Source: Stenogyne calaminthoides (Eukaryota > Streptophyta > Magnoliopsida > Lamiales > Lamiaceae). From it: a stretch of 64,000 nt of DNA. The stretch's first letter is position 1; every line of letters begins with the position of its first letter. A program made the translations under genes and the position numbers. The notes under the pieces are model-generated. The model saw only the letters and a program-made list of their open reading frames with translations. It had not been told where the DNA came from and did not search any database. Below are positions 23,541-36,244 of this stretch, in pieces. The stretch spans positions 15,777,758 to 15,841,757 of the forward strand of contig JBBCBC010000022.1 in the NCBI GenBank assembly GCA_037126765.1, written 5' to 3'.

Positions 23541-25012
23541 TCCGGTTTCGAGCTCTAACTTTTAAATTGTTATTTAAATTATGTTGGACATTAAATTGAA
23601 AATTGGATTGTAGAATTGCTAGATCTGTTTTGCAGGTATCTAATTGTCATGGTACTTAATGTGTTTAATTTTCATACGTATGAATGAATGTTTTTTAATT
23701 CGACTCGTTCGGATTTATTTTTCTCGTGAGAAAATCCACGAGTAGATTAAGCTATTTAATTTGATCAATGTAATAGACTATAGATTTAAGGTGTATTTAT
23801 TTTTCGTTAAATAAATTGTAACCTGATCGAAGACGAAAGACGGAGCGAGGATTAAAAATGGATCGGAAAGTAAGTGGGCAACGTGCATCGTGCAAAATGT
23901 GCCAAAGAGGAATACTTGATCTTTCGACGTTACTAGTCGAATCTGCCTAAGCATATTTTTCCAAGGCGGGATAGACTAGACTGGATTTTGTAGGTTTTTT
24001 TTTGTAAAATAAATTACTTCGCCAGCGGACGGCGGGAGAGCGGAATTGCACAAGGTAAGATTCAAGGGAATCGCAGTCTGCGAATCTGGAAAACAATACT
24101 CTTTCTGTAGTGGTGGCGCGACATGGTGTCGAGGCTACCAATAGGGGAGAATGTATAGCTCACCAAACGCGCCTGGCGTGCCGCTCGACCAAGAGCTGCG
24201 CGGATCGGGCATGCATCTGCCGCGAAGCTATTGGCGTGGCATTTCTAGACGAATTTTTTTTTCGAGACGAACGAGTGGGAAAAATTCAAGACGGTGTTTC
24301 TTCAAGATCAAGCCAAGGAAAATCAAACATGAGAGTTGGATAATTTGTGTCCAATGTGTTTATTTTCTGCTTTGCTTGATTTATTGTTGTATTTTCTTAT
24401 GCTTTATTTAATTTGTTTAAATGTGTTTGCATGAGAATTGCCCAACGAAAAATCTCAAACTCAAAAATTACTAAGTATGTTTTAATAATTAATTTGGTTT
24501 TGAATCAAATTAATTTTGACCTCCATGATTTATTTATTTGTGAAATCTTTTGGAGAAATTCCCCTACGAGACGACCAAAAGATAGCTTTCACATGAATAA
24601 ATTCTCAAAAGGATGATTGTGAATTATTATTAATGGCGACGATGACCCTCCCAAGAGGCTCGATCAAAATGAAATAGTAATTCTGTATTTAATCATGGTT
24701 ATTACTTAGATATAAAATTGATATGCATATACTTCACCGAAGTCCCTGTCAATTTTATATTGGTCAAGTGGTTGCCGACTATTAATTTTTGAAATTAAAG
24801 GTTTGTAACTGTTCTTATTTGTAACCTGCTTGAATGTGATTTAAATGATGACCCTCCCAAGAGGCTCATTTAAATTTGTTTTGAGATGTTGGCTGATGCA
24901 TGTTCATATTTTTTTTTGAGATTTTAATATGTAACATGTGATCGAATTATGTGATTTTCTTTGTGTAGATCTGGATATTGACACAAGATGTATGTTTATT
25001 TTCAGTTTCATC
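23541..25012 (+). other. Element E leader between primer site and gag
   Basis: About 1.5 kb, AT-rich with a more GC-rich block (24010-24340). The phrase GATGACCCTCCCAAGAGGCTC occurs twice (about 24640 and 24847), a direct repeat. Short ORFs here show no domain and are likely non-coding. The last ATG before the gag domain is at 25013. Confidence 0.6.
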
Positions 25013-25870
25013 ATGTCGCAACCCTTTAATCCACTGAAATATATGCTCAAAGAATACCAACTCACTGGTGAAAACTATATCATTTGGAAACGTAATATGT
25101 CTTTTGTCCTCACTGCACAAAAATATAATTGGGTTCTTGGTGGACCAAAACCTAAAAAATCAACTGAAAGGTCATCAAATGCGGAAAGACGTTTGTACAA
25201 AATCTGGGAGCAAGCAAACGAATCAATGAAACTCGTAATCTTGCCTTCACTGTCTGATGATTTGAGACTCATTCATGAGGGAGTTGATTCGGCTGCGAAA
25301 ATTGTGCAAAGTCTTGAGGAAATGTTTTCCTCAGAGAGCAGTATGACCAAAGAGTTTCACCAAAATGGTGTGGAAAAGCTAAAGATGATCGAGGGAACGC
25401 CCGTAGGGATCACATTCTCAAGGTCAGACGCCATTTTGAAAAACTTGCTTACCTCGGTACACGGTACTGTGATGAGGCTCAAATCGAATTCTCGTTCCTA
25501 ACTCTTCCAAGGTGCTTTAATGAGTTCTATTGTGGTTTTGTGATGAGTGATCACATTTTTACCATGGATACTCTACAAGAGATCTTGGAGACGATAGAGA
25601 AACACTTGGGACAAGAAGACGAAGCTTTGGTAATAAAGAAACTTCTCTCAAGATCTAGACCAATGGTGGGTAAGATTGTTGAGAAGATGAATGGTCCGAT
25701 CCAAAGCAAGGCCACTAAGAAAACAGGTAAGAAATTCAGTTGGTTAAAGGTCCAAAAGAAACCAAAAGGAAAATGTTTCAACTGCGGTAAAGAAAGACAC
25801 TGGAGGTCAGCCTGTTCCAATCCCAAAAGGAATGGAAAGAAAGATAATTCTCACTCACTAGTTGTTGTTG
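25013..25870 (+). pseudogene. gag: Element E gag, N-terminal part, frameshifted and cut by D
   Basis: The chosen start at 25013 opens MSQPFNPLKYMLKEYQLTGE, typical of copia Gag (a short helix, then an xLxGxNYxxWK motif). An in-frame ATG exists upstream at 24938, but its extension is not Gag-like. The first frame ends at 25501 after about 160 codons. Another frame (25540-25870) continues to a CX2CX4HX4C zinc knuckle (CFNCGKERHWRSAC) starting at 25774, which binds element RNA. The gene is cut by the D LTR at 25871; what follows in that frame is LTR sequence. The rest of gag and the protease do not reappear on the far side of D. Confidence 0.9.
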
Positions 25871-26357
25871 TGTTAGTGTTAGTGTCCTAAAGACAATCCA
25901 TTGTAAGTACATAATACTCAGATAATATTCAGTATTGGTTTAATATTATTGTTTGATTAATATTAAATGTATGGCGTTACACTCATTAGAGTATTATGTT
26001 TGATTGTTTGCATTTATTCTTATATGTGTTCCCTTGAGTCACTGCTGTCATTGAGTGAGTGAGAACTCAGATGACTTAAGCATGATTCTTAAATAGCCCC
26101 AATCGAGGATCATCAAGAAAGGGATATTGATGATGCAATGGAGATTGGTGTGCGATCTGCATCATACTCTTAGAGAGTGTAGTAAGATCTCACTTACTAC
26201 GAGATACTAGGTATCTCATGATGGATGCACAAATACCTTAGAGGGTATTGGTATACCCATCCGAGAAATCGTTCGATGTAGTTCCAGGTGTCTCGGTTAG
26301 TGGGAGCGATGCGATACTCCTTTGACTTGATGTCAATACGCACGACATGTGTGGAGT
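25871..26357 (+). repeat. Element D 5' LTR, left part
   Basis: Starts TGTTAGTGTTAGTGTCC and is interrupted at GTGTGGAGT by element A. It continues at 41218 with GATGAACTTTGACC, exactly as in the uninterrupted copy at 48415-49795. Confidence 0.95.
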
Positions 26358-26507
26358 TGTTGGGAAATATATATAGTTTTGATAAAAGTTCCAGAAACAC
26401 ATGTAATAGGACCAGTCAGACCTGTTAGCTGACTGATATTTATATTACCGTCTATAGAATACCAGTTGATAATTACTGTATAGAACAGCTGATGTAATAG
26501 ATAGGTC

Positions 26508-26534
26508 ACATATTGAGGGGGAACCTCAATATGT
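26508..26534 (+). repeat. 11-bp stem-loop with polypurine-like loop in A LTR
   Basis: ACATATTGAGG (26508-26518) pairs perfectly with CCTCAATATGT (26524-26534) around GGGAA. The identical structure is at 39801-39827 in the 3' LTR. The arm and loop together form TTGAGGGGGAA, resembling a polypurine tract. Confidence 0.85.
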
Positions 26535-26973
26535 ATAAGTCAGATCTGAAGATCCAAAGATCAGCTGATATCCGACAGGCCAGAATGCTAGAGAAGAACA
26601 GAAGATCAGATCGATCTGATCTAGTCAGATATCTCAGCTGAAGTCATAAAGCTCAAACTCAGAATACTTGAAGATCAGATGACTTCCAAAAGATCAGACC
26701 AGAAGACCTACATCAGCCGAGTCTGCTAGTTGAAGCTAAGTCAACCGACACCAGAAGACTCCATCAGGTAGACTGATCAGCCTTGACTGATCAGGTCAGC
26801 TCACCAGGTGAAAACTGATGTTTCACCTAATCATACATCGATGATCTGAACAAGAAGAATGTCAACCTTAGTTGGAAGAACAACACTGAAAAGTGCGTCT
26901 GTTAACCAATAAGAACAAGACACGTATGATCAGAGCCGACAATTAAGGGATTTGATGCTGCTCTCTCTAACGG

Positions 26974-27107
26974 CTATAAAATACAAGTTCACTCTTTCGG
27001 CCATGCCGTTCCTGAAGCACGTCACATCAATCCTACAAACCTACCTAATATAGCCTGAAATTCAAATTGCTCTCCAACGGCTCTTTGATTTCAAGGTCTA
27101 TAAATAT
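26974..27107 (+). promoter_or_regulatory. Two TATA-like boxes in the A 5' LTR
   Basis: CTATAAAATA at 26974-26983 and CTATAAATAT at 27098-27107. Both sit after similar CTC...AACGGCT sequence (CTCTAACGGCT and CTCCAACGGCTC). Both are kept in the 3' LTR (40261-40270 and 40385-40394). The second lies closer to the usual position relative to U5; which one is used is unknown. Confidence 0.6.
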
Positions 27108-27923
27108 GGGATCACACTTCAGAGTGAAGACACGGAAACACTGAACAATCAAGAAGCTCAAGCAATTATCAGATTTCCGCACGAAGAACACGATCAAGAA
27201 GATTACTTTATTAAGTGTTCATCCCATAAGTTCTTAGCATAGAAATCTTTTCATCTAGCTGATAGGCTACCTTAAACACTAGAAAAGATTTCATAGTTGT
27301 AACCAAAACAATCTTATCCAAACTCAAAGTTAGGTTAAGTTGTTTAGCAAGATTTCAGACTAGGGTTTCTAGTTCTGATTTCTGGGATCGGTTGAGTGAG
27401 AACTCCTTAAATATCTGTCGGTGTACTGTGTTGAACTAAAAAATAAAACTAAGTTCAGTTGGTTAAGTTGGTGCCCCTTGTGATAGGGAAGAGTGGACGT
27501 AGGACTGGTTTGTCTGAACCACTATAAATCTTGTGTGCCTTTATCACTTTGATTAACTGTCTACACAATTGCACACAACCTTTAAAGCGCATACATATTC
27601 TAAGTTGAGATCATTTAGCACCAAGCTTCGATCCGATCAAGCTTGACACTTGATCAACCGTTAAAAACACTAACTTTGGAATCGATTTATAAAAACCGGT
27701 TTTTCACGGGTAAAACTTAAGCTTCCCGCACACATCGCTTAAACCGATAGTTACGAATCGATCTGCCTTCAGCGATTAGTAAGTTGGTTATCGACCCAAA
27801 CGATTCACTTCGACTCTGATCAAAGCTAACCGCCATCACACCGATCTGCAGAAAAAGTTTTTCGAAGTCTATTCACCCTCCCTCTGAACTTCTGCCTCAC
27901 AAAACCGCTTCGGGACCTACAAG

Positions 27924-27935
27924 TGGTATCAGAGC
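27924..27935 (+). other. Element A primer-binding site
   Basis: TGGTATCAGAGC two bases after the LTR end, complementary to initiator Met tRNA; intact, unlike that of B. Confidence 0.95.
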
Positions 27936-28057
27936 GGTTGGTTCTACTGACCACTGACTTTGTGTATCATCGATTCTTGAGGAAGAATCTTTGTGGTCGA
28001 CTGAACTGATCTTGAAAAACCTTCTTAAAACTCATTCATTTTCCAAAAACACTCAGC

Positions 28058-30640
28058 ATGGATAACACCTCAGGTATGTATCATGATCTGCCGAAGTTCT
28101 CCATCGATGAGTATGCAGATTGGGCCATATATATGTCCAACCATCTAGGTTCGATTAGTGGCCAGAATGATGGAAGTCATCGAAAGAGGACCCATCATCA
28201 TATATTACGATAACCCTACTACGGTTGGAGGAGATCCGGACTTTTGCCCCGGAAGTCTTGTGCGAAAAAAGCCCAAACGATGGATGCGAGAGGAAAGGAA
28301 TCATACTCTAGATACTATCGCAAGGCATATTATCATGAAAACAATAGATAAGGTCACCAAGGAAAAAGATTAAGTATCTCAAATCTGCGAAAAGCAATGT
28401 GGGATACTCTAAATTTGAAATATCGAGGAAATGACCAGATAAAAGACAAATTGCCTGCGGGCGAACCGGGTAAAGTTTGAAAAATTGAAGATGTTTGCCA
28501 ACGAAACCATCAACGAACTCGATGGAAGGATTACAATGTCAATAAACAAGCGAGAACTTGGTAGAGATGTCGATAAAGATATCAATTACAAAATTTTAAG
28601 GTCTCTCACCAAGAAATGGGATATGAAGGTCACGGTAATCAAGGATTGCCAAGACATCTAAAAAATGAAGCCAAGTAGCTTGTTCTTGAGCCTTAAAGCT
28701 CACGAGTTCGATTTAATTGAGAGAGGACAAGCAGATGAAGATGAGGTGCCCGCTGAAACCTCAACTTCCAAATCAGTTGCTTTTAAGGCAACCAGCAGCA
28801 GATTGAAGACCAATGAGCCCATTGGAAACATCATAAGTTAAAGGGCGAACGGACGCTCTCCGCTACTGAAACTAGAGAAATCAAATACTCAACTGGGTAA
28901 GTATCAAGATTCTATAAAGATTATCAACATAAATGAGGAAGAGATAGGAGATCGACAATGATCTCCGAAGAACCGGATCCGATGATCGGAGAGATCACAG
29001 AGATGAAAGGAAAAGAGATAATCCCCGAATGATGAGAGAAGAGATAACCAATCGCATGAAAGAAGCTCGGACTACTATCGAAAGGAAAAATCTCCCGATA
29101 GATCATACGAACGAAGTGATTCACCGAAAGAAAAGGTTACGTGGATCAAGGAGCGTGCTTCAATTGTGAGAAGCCAGTCACTACAACAAGCAGATCGCCT
29201 GCACTGACGCCAAGAGAAAGGGAAGAAAAGAGGAATGTAAGAGAGCAACGATCTGAGACGTAAAAGCCATGGTTCTTGACACGTCGAGAATCGACGATTT
29301 GTATCGCCCTCCGAGGACTCTGGATACTCCTCAGAGAAGATTTACATCGACGCAAGAAATCTTTGTTGACTTCTATGGAAATGAAGATCCGATATTCTCT
29401 TGACGATGATGAGATCTCTTTGATGGCCCAAGGAGGACCAATCTGAGGTAACCTCCAAACTCGCTTTTGTTCGCTTCTACACCGCTATCATTAGCACACC
29501 TGCTGGGGAGATTGATCTGCAGCTCTACTCTAAGCAATTGCTTGAGGATCTCTCCAATGCAGTAGAGACTTATGCTATAGTGGAAGCTGAAAATGACAAG
29601 CTGAGGACCAGAAATAATCAGCTAGCTAAAGAGAATGATCTCAAGAAAGCCTCCGAACTTAAATCGGCTTTGGCCGCCGTAAAAAACCGAGGAATTTAAA
29701 ATTCTGAAAGTTAAAGCTTCTGATCAGGAGAAGCAGATCAAAGATCAGCTGGCAATTAACAAACAGCAAGCTGATGACTTCAAAATCCTGCAAGCAAAAT
29801 TTGATGAGCTATTCCGAAAGCATGAAAGTCTAAAATCATCTGAGGATAATCTGCGTAAGAAAATGGAGGTTTTTACAAAATCATCTAAAACCGTTCAAGA
29901 CATGAACACCTATTTTCGAACAACGATTAACAAGAAAGGACTTGGGTATGAGAACCCTTCCACATCCTCAAAAGCCCCTACCGATTCATCTCAAAAAAGG
30001 TGTAATCGACGAAGTTTCTCGACAAAGATACACCAAACGCCAAACATGTATCTAATAAGGAAAAAGACCCGGTTGAGCGGGTAAGGCGGTGCCTAACCAC
30101 AAAGGGAACGAAATGGACCCCAAACCGGTAAAAGCATCACCGAGAATCAACAAAGAACCCAGTTCTTCTGAAGAGACCTCAACCTGATCAACAGATCAGG
30201 AATCAGAAAAGACAACCTGTAAAAGGGAAGTCCAATCTGAGACTCAATCAAGGTCAGCTGCCTAATAAGCATGCTTCAGGTAAACTGCAAAAACCACCTA
30301 TGCCGAAAATATATGAATCTTTTGATGGTAGCAGTCGTACCTACCCCTATAATCGAAAATCTAGGGTCACCAAGACTGAACCACACTTTGGATGAAAAAG
30401 AAGACAAACAGAAAAAGATAAATCCCAAGTCTTCTAAGTCATCCAAGGTTCACACTAATAATCATACTAATCAAAAAGCATATAAAGAGACGTATGATTA
30501 TGTTGATAGGTATGGGAGACAAATCAGGCCTTCTGATCTAACTGATCACAATAGAAGTGCTCTGCTTTGTATGGATTCCCAAAACTAATCCTAACCCCTC
30601 GGGACCCAATCCAAAAGGGGTACCTAAAGCCCGATTTGGC
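28058..30640 (+). pseudogene. gag: Element A gag, frameshifted
   Basis: The ATG at 28058 opens MDNTSGMYHDLPKFSIDEYA, and the frame is lost near 28150. Gag-like sequence continues in other frames: the motifs FEKLKMFANETINELDGR and LTKKWDMKVTVI (about 28480-28640) match the capsid region of B and C. The zinc knuckle near 29155 begins CFNCEKP, but its His is lost by a one-base deletion (CCAGTCAC where CCAGGTCAC is expected). A Lys/Glu/Leu-rich coiled-coil stretch follows (about 29540-29900), as in B. The tail contains YVDRYGRQIRPS and WIPKTNPNPSGPNPK-type sequence, the counterpart of B's WVPKN end. The end coordinate is approximate. Confidence 0.85.
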
Positions 30641-30649
30641 CGCAGGATC

Positions 30650-33600
30650 GCGTGGGTCCGCCAACAAAGGAGGTGTGCAAGCAACTATCCGGGTACATCG
30701 ATAGTGGATGCTCAAGGCACATATTTGAAGCAAACATCTCTCTCGGCTCTTACATAGAACGAAAAGGCCAGCGTGTACTCTTCGGTGATGATAACTTTGG
30801 TTATACCAAAGGTTTGAACCTTAGAGAATGATGATGTACAAGTAATGCGAGTCTCTCGTATGTCGAAGGTCCGAAGCACAACCTATTATCGGTTTCACAA
30901 TCTGCGACAACAACGGATTCAAATGTTGAGTTCTCGATCGACCAATGCACTATCAAGAATTGAGCCACTCAAATGATTTTGCTAATCGGTTCAAGGAAAG
31001 GGGACGATCTACACAAATGATTGGAACAGTTGCCCAAGAAATGCATGCCCGATTGTCAAGAGTTCCAAAAGTAGCAGTTGGCTCTGGCACAAAAGAATGA
31101 GCCATTTGAACTTTAAAACTCTTAATAAGATAGCAAGGATGTCTCTAGTGGAAGGACTTCCGAATGAAGTATTTTCAAAGGATCAGACATGTACTGCATG
31201 TCAGAAGGGAAAACAGGTCAAAGCTTCATTCAAGGGAATTCCCGGACCGGCATCCAAAGCAGAGTAATCGCAGACTACTTCATATGGATCTATTTGGACC
31301 AGTTACACCAGTCAGTCTCAATGGACGCAAATATACTCTGGTAATCGTGGATGACTATTCCAAGTTTACCTGGGTTGTATTCTTACATAAGAAGAATGAG
31401 ACGACAATGAAGATACCCGAGCTGCTAAAAAGATTACAAAATGAGAAGGGTGCCAGCGTAGTAAAAATCAGATCAGATAAAGGTACATAATTTCTGAACT
31501 CCTTTATTACTGATTTTTGCTCTAAGTTTGGTATACAACATGAAACATCAGCTGCAAGGACGCCACAACAAAATGGAGTAGCGAATCGGAGGAACAGAAC
31601 TCTCAAAGAAGTTCGCTTTCGCCACGATGTTAGGCCCCGAACATGCAATACCAAGCCGCTTTCGCGTAAGCAATCAACACTTCATGTCATACTCGTAATG
31701 ATGTCTTCCGACTAAGGCTCACTACAAAACACCTTATGAATCGTGGAAGGACAGAAAAACCTCGTGTTTCTTACTTCCATGTTTTTTTTGAGTGTAAGTG
31801 TTTCATACACAACAATGGGAAGAGTCGGTTGAAGACTTTTGAGGCCAAGTCGATGAGGGTATATTCTTAGGATATTCCTCATCTAGCAAAAAGGCTTTCG
31901 GGGTTTACAACAGACGAACCCTACTTGTGGAAGAAAAACACCCCATGTAGTCTTTGATGAAGCATCTTACGAACAAGAGAAATCGCCTCGTAAAAGACAA
32001 GGCGTGCACGATCAACAAGTACCGATGCTCGTAAAATGGATCGACTAATGATCAAGGAAAAAGAATCGAAAACCGTAATAAAGATACATTCCGCATCTAG
32101 TGATTCACCGATCATTCGGATCCTAAGGTAGCAAAACTGCCGATGAAGAAGCCGACTGGTGAGATAAAGATCAACCGAACCATCCGGTTCGGGGGAACAC
32201 TGAAGTTCCCACGAACAGACATCGACACATGATGAGTCCAACATCACCGAGACATGTTCTTATCAAGTGGATAATAATTACGCACCACTCCCGGTCGCTA
32301 GTAATGAACCTTTATCGAAAATGGATGATGTTCTCCAAACCGACGCAAATCGAATCGAAGGACTGGATAACCGGTCATCCAACCGATCCGATCATCGGAG
32401 ACCCATCCGATAAAGTTAAAACTAGACATCGAGTTGGTGAAAGTGCCATGTATTGTCATTATTTGTCTATGAAGAAACCAACAACAATAGAGGAAGCTCT
32501 ACAAGACGCAAGTGGATTCTAGCCATGCAGGGAGGAGCCGAACCCGCTCGATTCAAATCAAGTTTGGGAACCGGTAGACGCACCAAATCATCAAGACGTA
32601 ATTGGCACGAAGTGGGTTTTCAAGAACAAGAGAGATGAGAAAAATGTCATCACGAAATAAGGCAAGACTTGTTCTTAAGGGTATTCACAATCGGAAGAAT
32701 TGATTATGATGAGACCTTTGCACCGATCCGCCGCTAGAAGCCATTCGGTTTTTTTTACGGTATATGCTTCCCACGAGGGTTCACTTTGTGTATCGGATGG
32801 ACGAAAAAGTGCATTTTTAAATGGGGTACTAGCGAGAGGAAGTTTATGTCGAACAACCTCCGGGCTTGAAAAGAACAACCAAGTGTACCGTTTAAGAAAA
32901 GCTCTTTATGGCTCGAAATAAGCTCCTCGAGCTTGGTATGATACACTCTCTCGGTTCTTGATCGACGATGGGTTCACTAAAGGAACAAAGGACGAGAACC
33001 TTATTCGGAATAGAAGATGGAGAAGATATTACGATGGTTCAGATCTCGTGGGCGACATCATCTTCTGGATCTCCTAACAAGAGTCTATGTGAAAGATTCA
33101 AAAAACCGATGCAAGGGAAGTTCGAGATGTCCATGATGGGACAGATGAATTACTTTCTGGGTCTCCAGGTGAAGCAAAGTGCAGAAGGAATATTCATCTG
33201 CCAAGCAAAGTACACTAGGAATTTATTGGCTAAGTTTGGAGTTCAAAATTGCAAGGAAGCCAAAATTCCTATGATGACCGGATTCAAGATGGATCCGCAT
33301 GAGGATGGTCGAAAAACAAATCGTAAAGAATATAGGGCTCTCATTGGATCTCTACTATACATGACCGCAGCGACGGATATCACCTTTGCAAGAGGTGTAT
33401 GTGCGATTTCGAGCAAATCCAATGCAAAAGCCACCTAGAAGCGACTAAGCGGATTCTTAAGTATCTGAAGGACGATAAACCTTGGTTTATTTTACCCATC
33501 GATGATAATCTAGAGCTTAGTGGGTATTACGATTACGATTATGGAGGTTGCAAGATTGATAGGAAGTCAACCTCGGGAACATGTCGGTTTTAGGAAGTAA

Positions 33601-34031
33601 ACCGATCTCGTGGTTTTCAAAGAAGGAGACATCGATTCATGACATCTACTATGAAGCGTAATATATGGTCAGCAGCAGAAGCCGTTGCTCCCAATCGCTT
33701 TCGCTTAGTCGGCGGTGAGGATTATAACATCGTAGCTAAGAATGTACCAATATTCTGTGACAGTAATAGTGTTATTGCAATCACTCAGAATCCTATTCTA
33801 CATACAAGATGCAAGCATGTGGATGTCAGACACCATTTTATAAGAGATCATGTTGAAAAGAAGAATATCAGAATGGAAAAGATTCACACTGATTTACAGA
33901 AAGCTGATATTCTAACCAAGCCACTAGCTGAGATCAGATTCAGAGAATTGTGCAATGAGCTAGGGCTTCTGGATCTTGGAAAAAGGCACCTAAAATGCTT
34001 GATGGATTGTTCTCCAGAACCAGCTGGTTAA
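30650..34031 (+). pseudogene. pol: Element A pol: protease, integrase, RT, RNase H (broken)
   Basis: The protease active site DSG is at 30700-30708 (YIDSGCSRH). Integrase zinc region: LWHKRMSHLNF (about 31084) and CTACQKGKQ (about 31194). Catalytic Asp at 31287 (HMDLFG) and 31476 (RSDKGT) are present, but the Glu codon at 31584 reads AAT (NGVANRRN instead of NGVAERRN). In RT, the expected YVDD box near 33042 reads as a VGD-type sequence, so the catalytic Asp pair appears damaged. The end of RT and RNase H are better kept: 32968-33438 contains MNYFLGLQVKQ and YRALIGSLLY, and 33639-34031 contains IFCDSNS and ADILTKPLA. Frame breaks are dense between 31500 and 33100. Confidence 0.9.
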
Positions 34032-36244
34032 GAGACTAACCAGGTTGAAAGGAATCAGTTGAGTTTGTAATCTCAATCGATCGTAAGATCGATCCAAGAA
34101 CCGATGTGAGAAATCGATCGATTCTGAGTTATCAGATTAAAGGAACTGATCAGATTTAAGGTTTATCAGATTAAAGGCAACGCTCAATTTAAAAGGAATA
34201 TCTGATTAAATCAGTTGGGTTATTTTACATCTTTGTAAGTCGATTTAGCTGATATTCAACAAGCAAGATTCACAGATTAAAGCCTACAATCGCATAAGAA
34301 AGCAGAGAATTTACACAACAATGGAATAATAGAACTTTTCATTGATAAAGACCCGAAGGTCAGATTACATTACAAGTTACAAGTACAAAGGACCCGGAGG
34401 TCAGTACATAAGTCATAACCGAAAACCCTAAACCTATAACCCTAAACCCTCATCCTAACCCAAGAAGTGCGGGAGAGAGAGATTTTAAATCTGATGCTCT
34501 CATTTTCCCCCACTTAACAAGGGTGAGAGAGGCTTTAAAGAAATCCTAAAAGCCGTTAAATGGGCTAAAACCAATGGAGCGAGAGCGGCGTTGATAGGAT
34601 TTCTAAGCCAGGAGCCCTTAGACCTGAAGTCAATGGACTCTCCAGCTGTTAAATGGAGCACACGTGCCAAGAAATTGGTTCAAAGACCTTATGGGCACAT
34701 GTGCTACATGTAAAAATTGAGTTGATATACGAAGATCAGCTATTGTCTGATCAAGACCGTATATCAAACTCATGTTTTATATCAGACTGAGTCTGTTGAT
34801 GCTGGTTACATCATAACGATAGACACGCAAGGTGCATACGGTTAGGAGAAGTGTCTTCTCAGTTGCGACAGCAGATCCGCCGCCGTGGATGGTAAAGAAG
34901 TTTGGCAACAATTGTATGTGAAATCTTTGATGACGACGAAAACCGCGTTAAGGGACAAAAAGGGTTGATTTGAGAAGCTGAAATCATTGAAAAAGGGGTA
35001 AAGGTGTTTGCCGGAAGTTTCACCGGAAATAAGGGTTCACCAGGATACATGTTTTTACAAAGAAGATAAGTATGGTGAATGGGTTATGTTGTGCAAAACA
35101 TTGGTCCAATTTATAGAGGCCAAGCAAGGGTGCAAATGCAAATTTGATTTCAAAAAGCCTTTTAGAGAAATTTGCATCACAAGGACAGCGTGTAGAAATC
35201 ACGCGACTGATAATTGGATAAATTTACGGCGGATTGACATATAAAGATATACAGACGATAATTACGCATGTCAAATCGCGCCAACTTAGGGAATAGAGAC
35301 TACTATTCTAGACTAAGTTTTGGCGGTAACACTTATCCCAAGAATTGGCTTGATCTGAGAAGAATCAGATTAGGTCAACCAAAATCTGATTACATCTGGC
35401 CCGATCGACGATAAGGAAGATCAGTTGAACTTGAAACCTCAACAAATCGAGATATATCGATCTATGAGAAAACATAAATGTCGATTGAAGGGAACTTCAA
35501 CCGATCGAGGAGGATCGAAGAAGAAATCGACGCTTAAAATGAAACAGATCAGTTGAAAAGAACAGTTGGGAAATTATAAGGCTTAGGCAGAAAACTAAGA
35601 TCAACAAGTGGAATCAACTTCAAGTGGTATTGACTGATTACTATATCAATCAACCAGATACGCTTTTCTTTTCCCTTGTTATTTGCTTATTTATCGGATC
35701 TTATCTGTTTTTATTTGCCTTTTTATCAGACGATTACGTGTGTGGACGATCCCCTAAAATCATTTAATGCGGGCGTGGGGTACATGTATTAATTACTACA
35801 AAATGAGCTTTTAAATCCAAAAAGGTTTTAAATGCGTGCTTTTCCCAACCATTCGATCAAAACCGCTTAATCTGGATCGTTTAATCTTTTCAAAAAATCG
35901 GTTGATCTTCCAAATTTTGTCTTTTGTTCCTCCTCATCTTTATAAGGTTCATCAAAAACCCTACCGAGTTTTCCAAATCACAAACTTATGCGTTTTATTT
36001 TCCGAAAACTCTCCATTACTTCTCTGCGATTCAAAGTGTTTTTCTTAAGTTTCAAAATTATCTTCCTGAAAAATAGAATCTGGTAATTTCTGATTATTTG
36101 ATGAATCATTCTTGTAAAACCATTGATCTCAAAGATTTTGTCATTCTCTGATATCCTTATTATGTTTTATTGTTTCTTGGTTTCCGCATATGTGATATTC
36201 TTAGTATTTATGCACAATTTTAACCGAATCTATCTTATCTGTAG
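34032..36244 (+). other. Element A: region after pol, no recognised sense gene
   Basis: At 34300-34480 the sequence looks like the reverse complement of a plant 3' UTR (on the minus strand: TTTATCAATGAAAAG after CTTCGGGTC repeats). Short ORFs on both strands at 34859-35244 show no known domain. From 35640 to 36240 the sequence is T-rich and UTR-like, leading to the ATG at 36245. Nothing else was recognised. Confidence 0.45.

Larger units (their letters stand above)
26358..27921 (+). repeat. Element A 5' LTR
   Basis: 1564 bp, TG...CA, matching 39672-41212. The first part (to about 27400) keeps CTGA/TCAG that the 3' LTR has changed, while the last part (about 27720-27870) is changed where the 3' LTR keeps them. 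It has a hairpin at 26508-26534 and TATA-like boxes at 26974-26983 and 27098-27107. Confidence 0.95.

Noticed and set aside
24110..24411. Overlapping 77- and 86-codon ORFs in E's leader
   Set aside because: No domain and overlapping frames in a GC-rich block between primer site and gag.
34422..34460. CCCTAAA-like repeats suggesting an interstitial telomere
   Set aside because: Only two or three imperfect units, and ACCCTAAA-type strings are common in plant UTRs.
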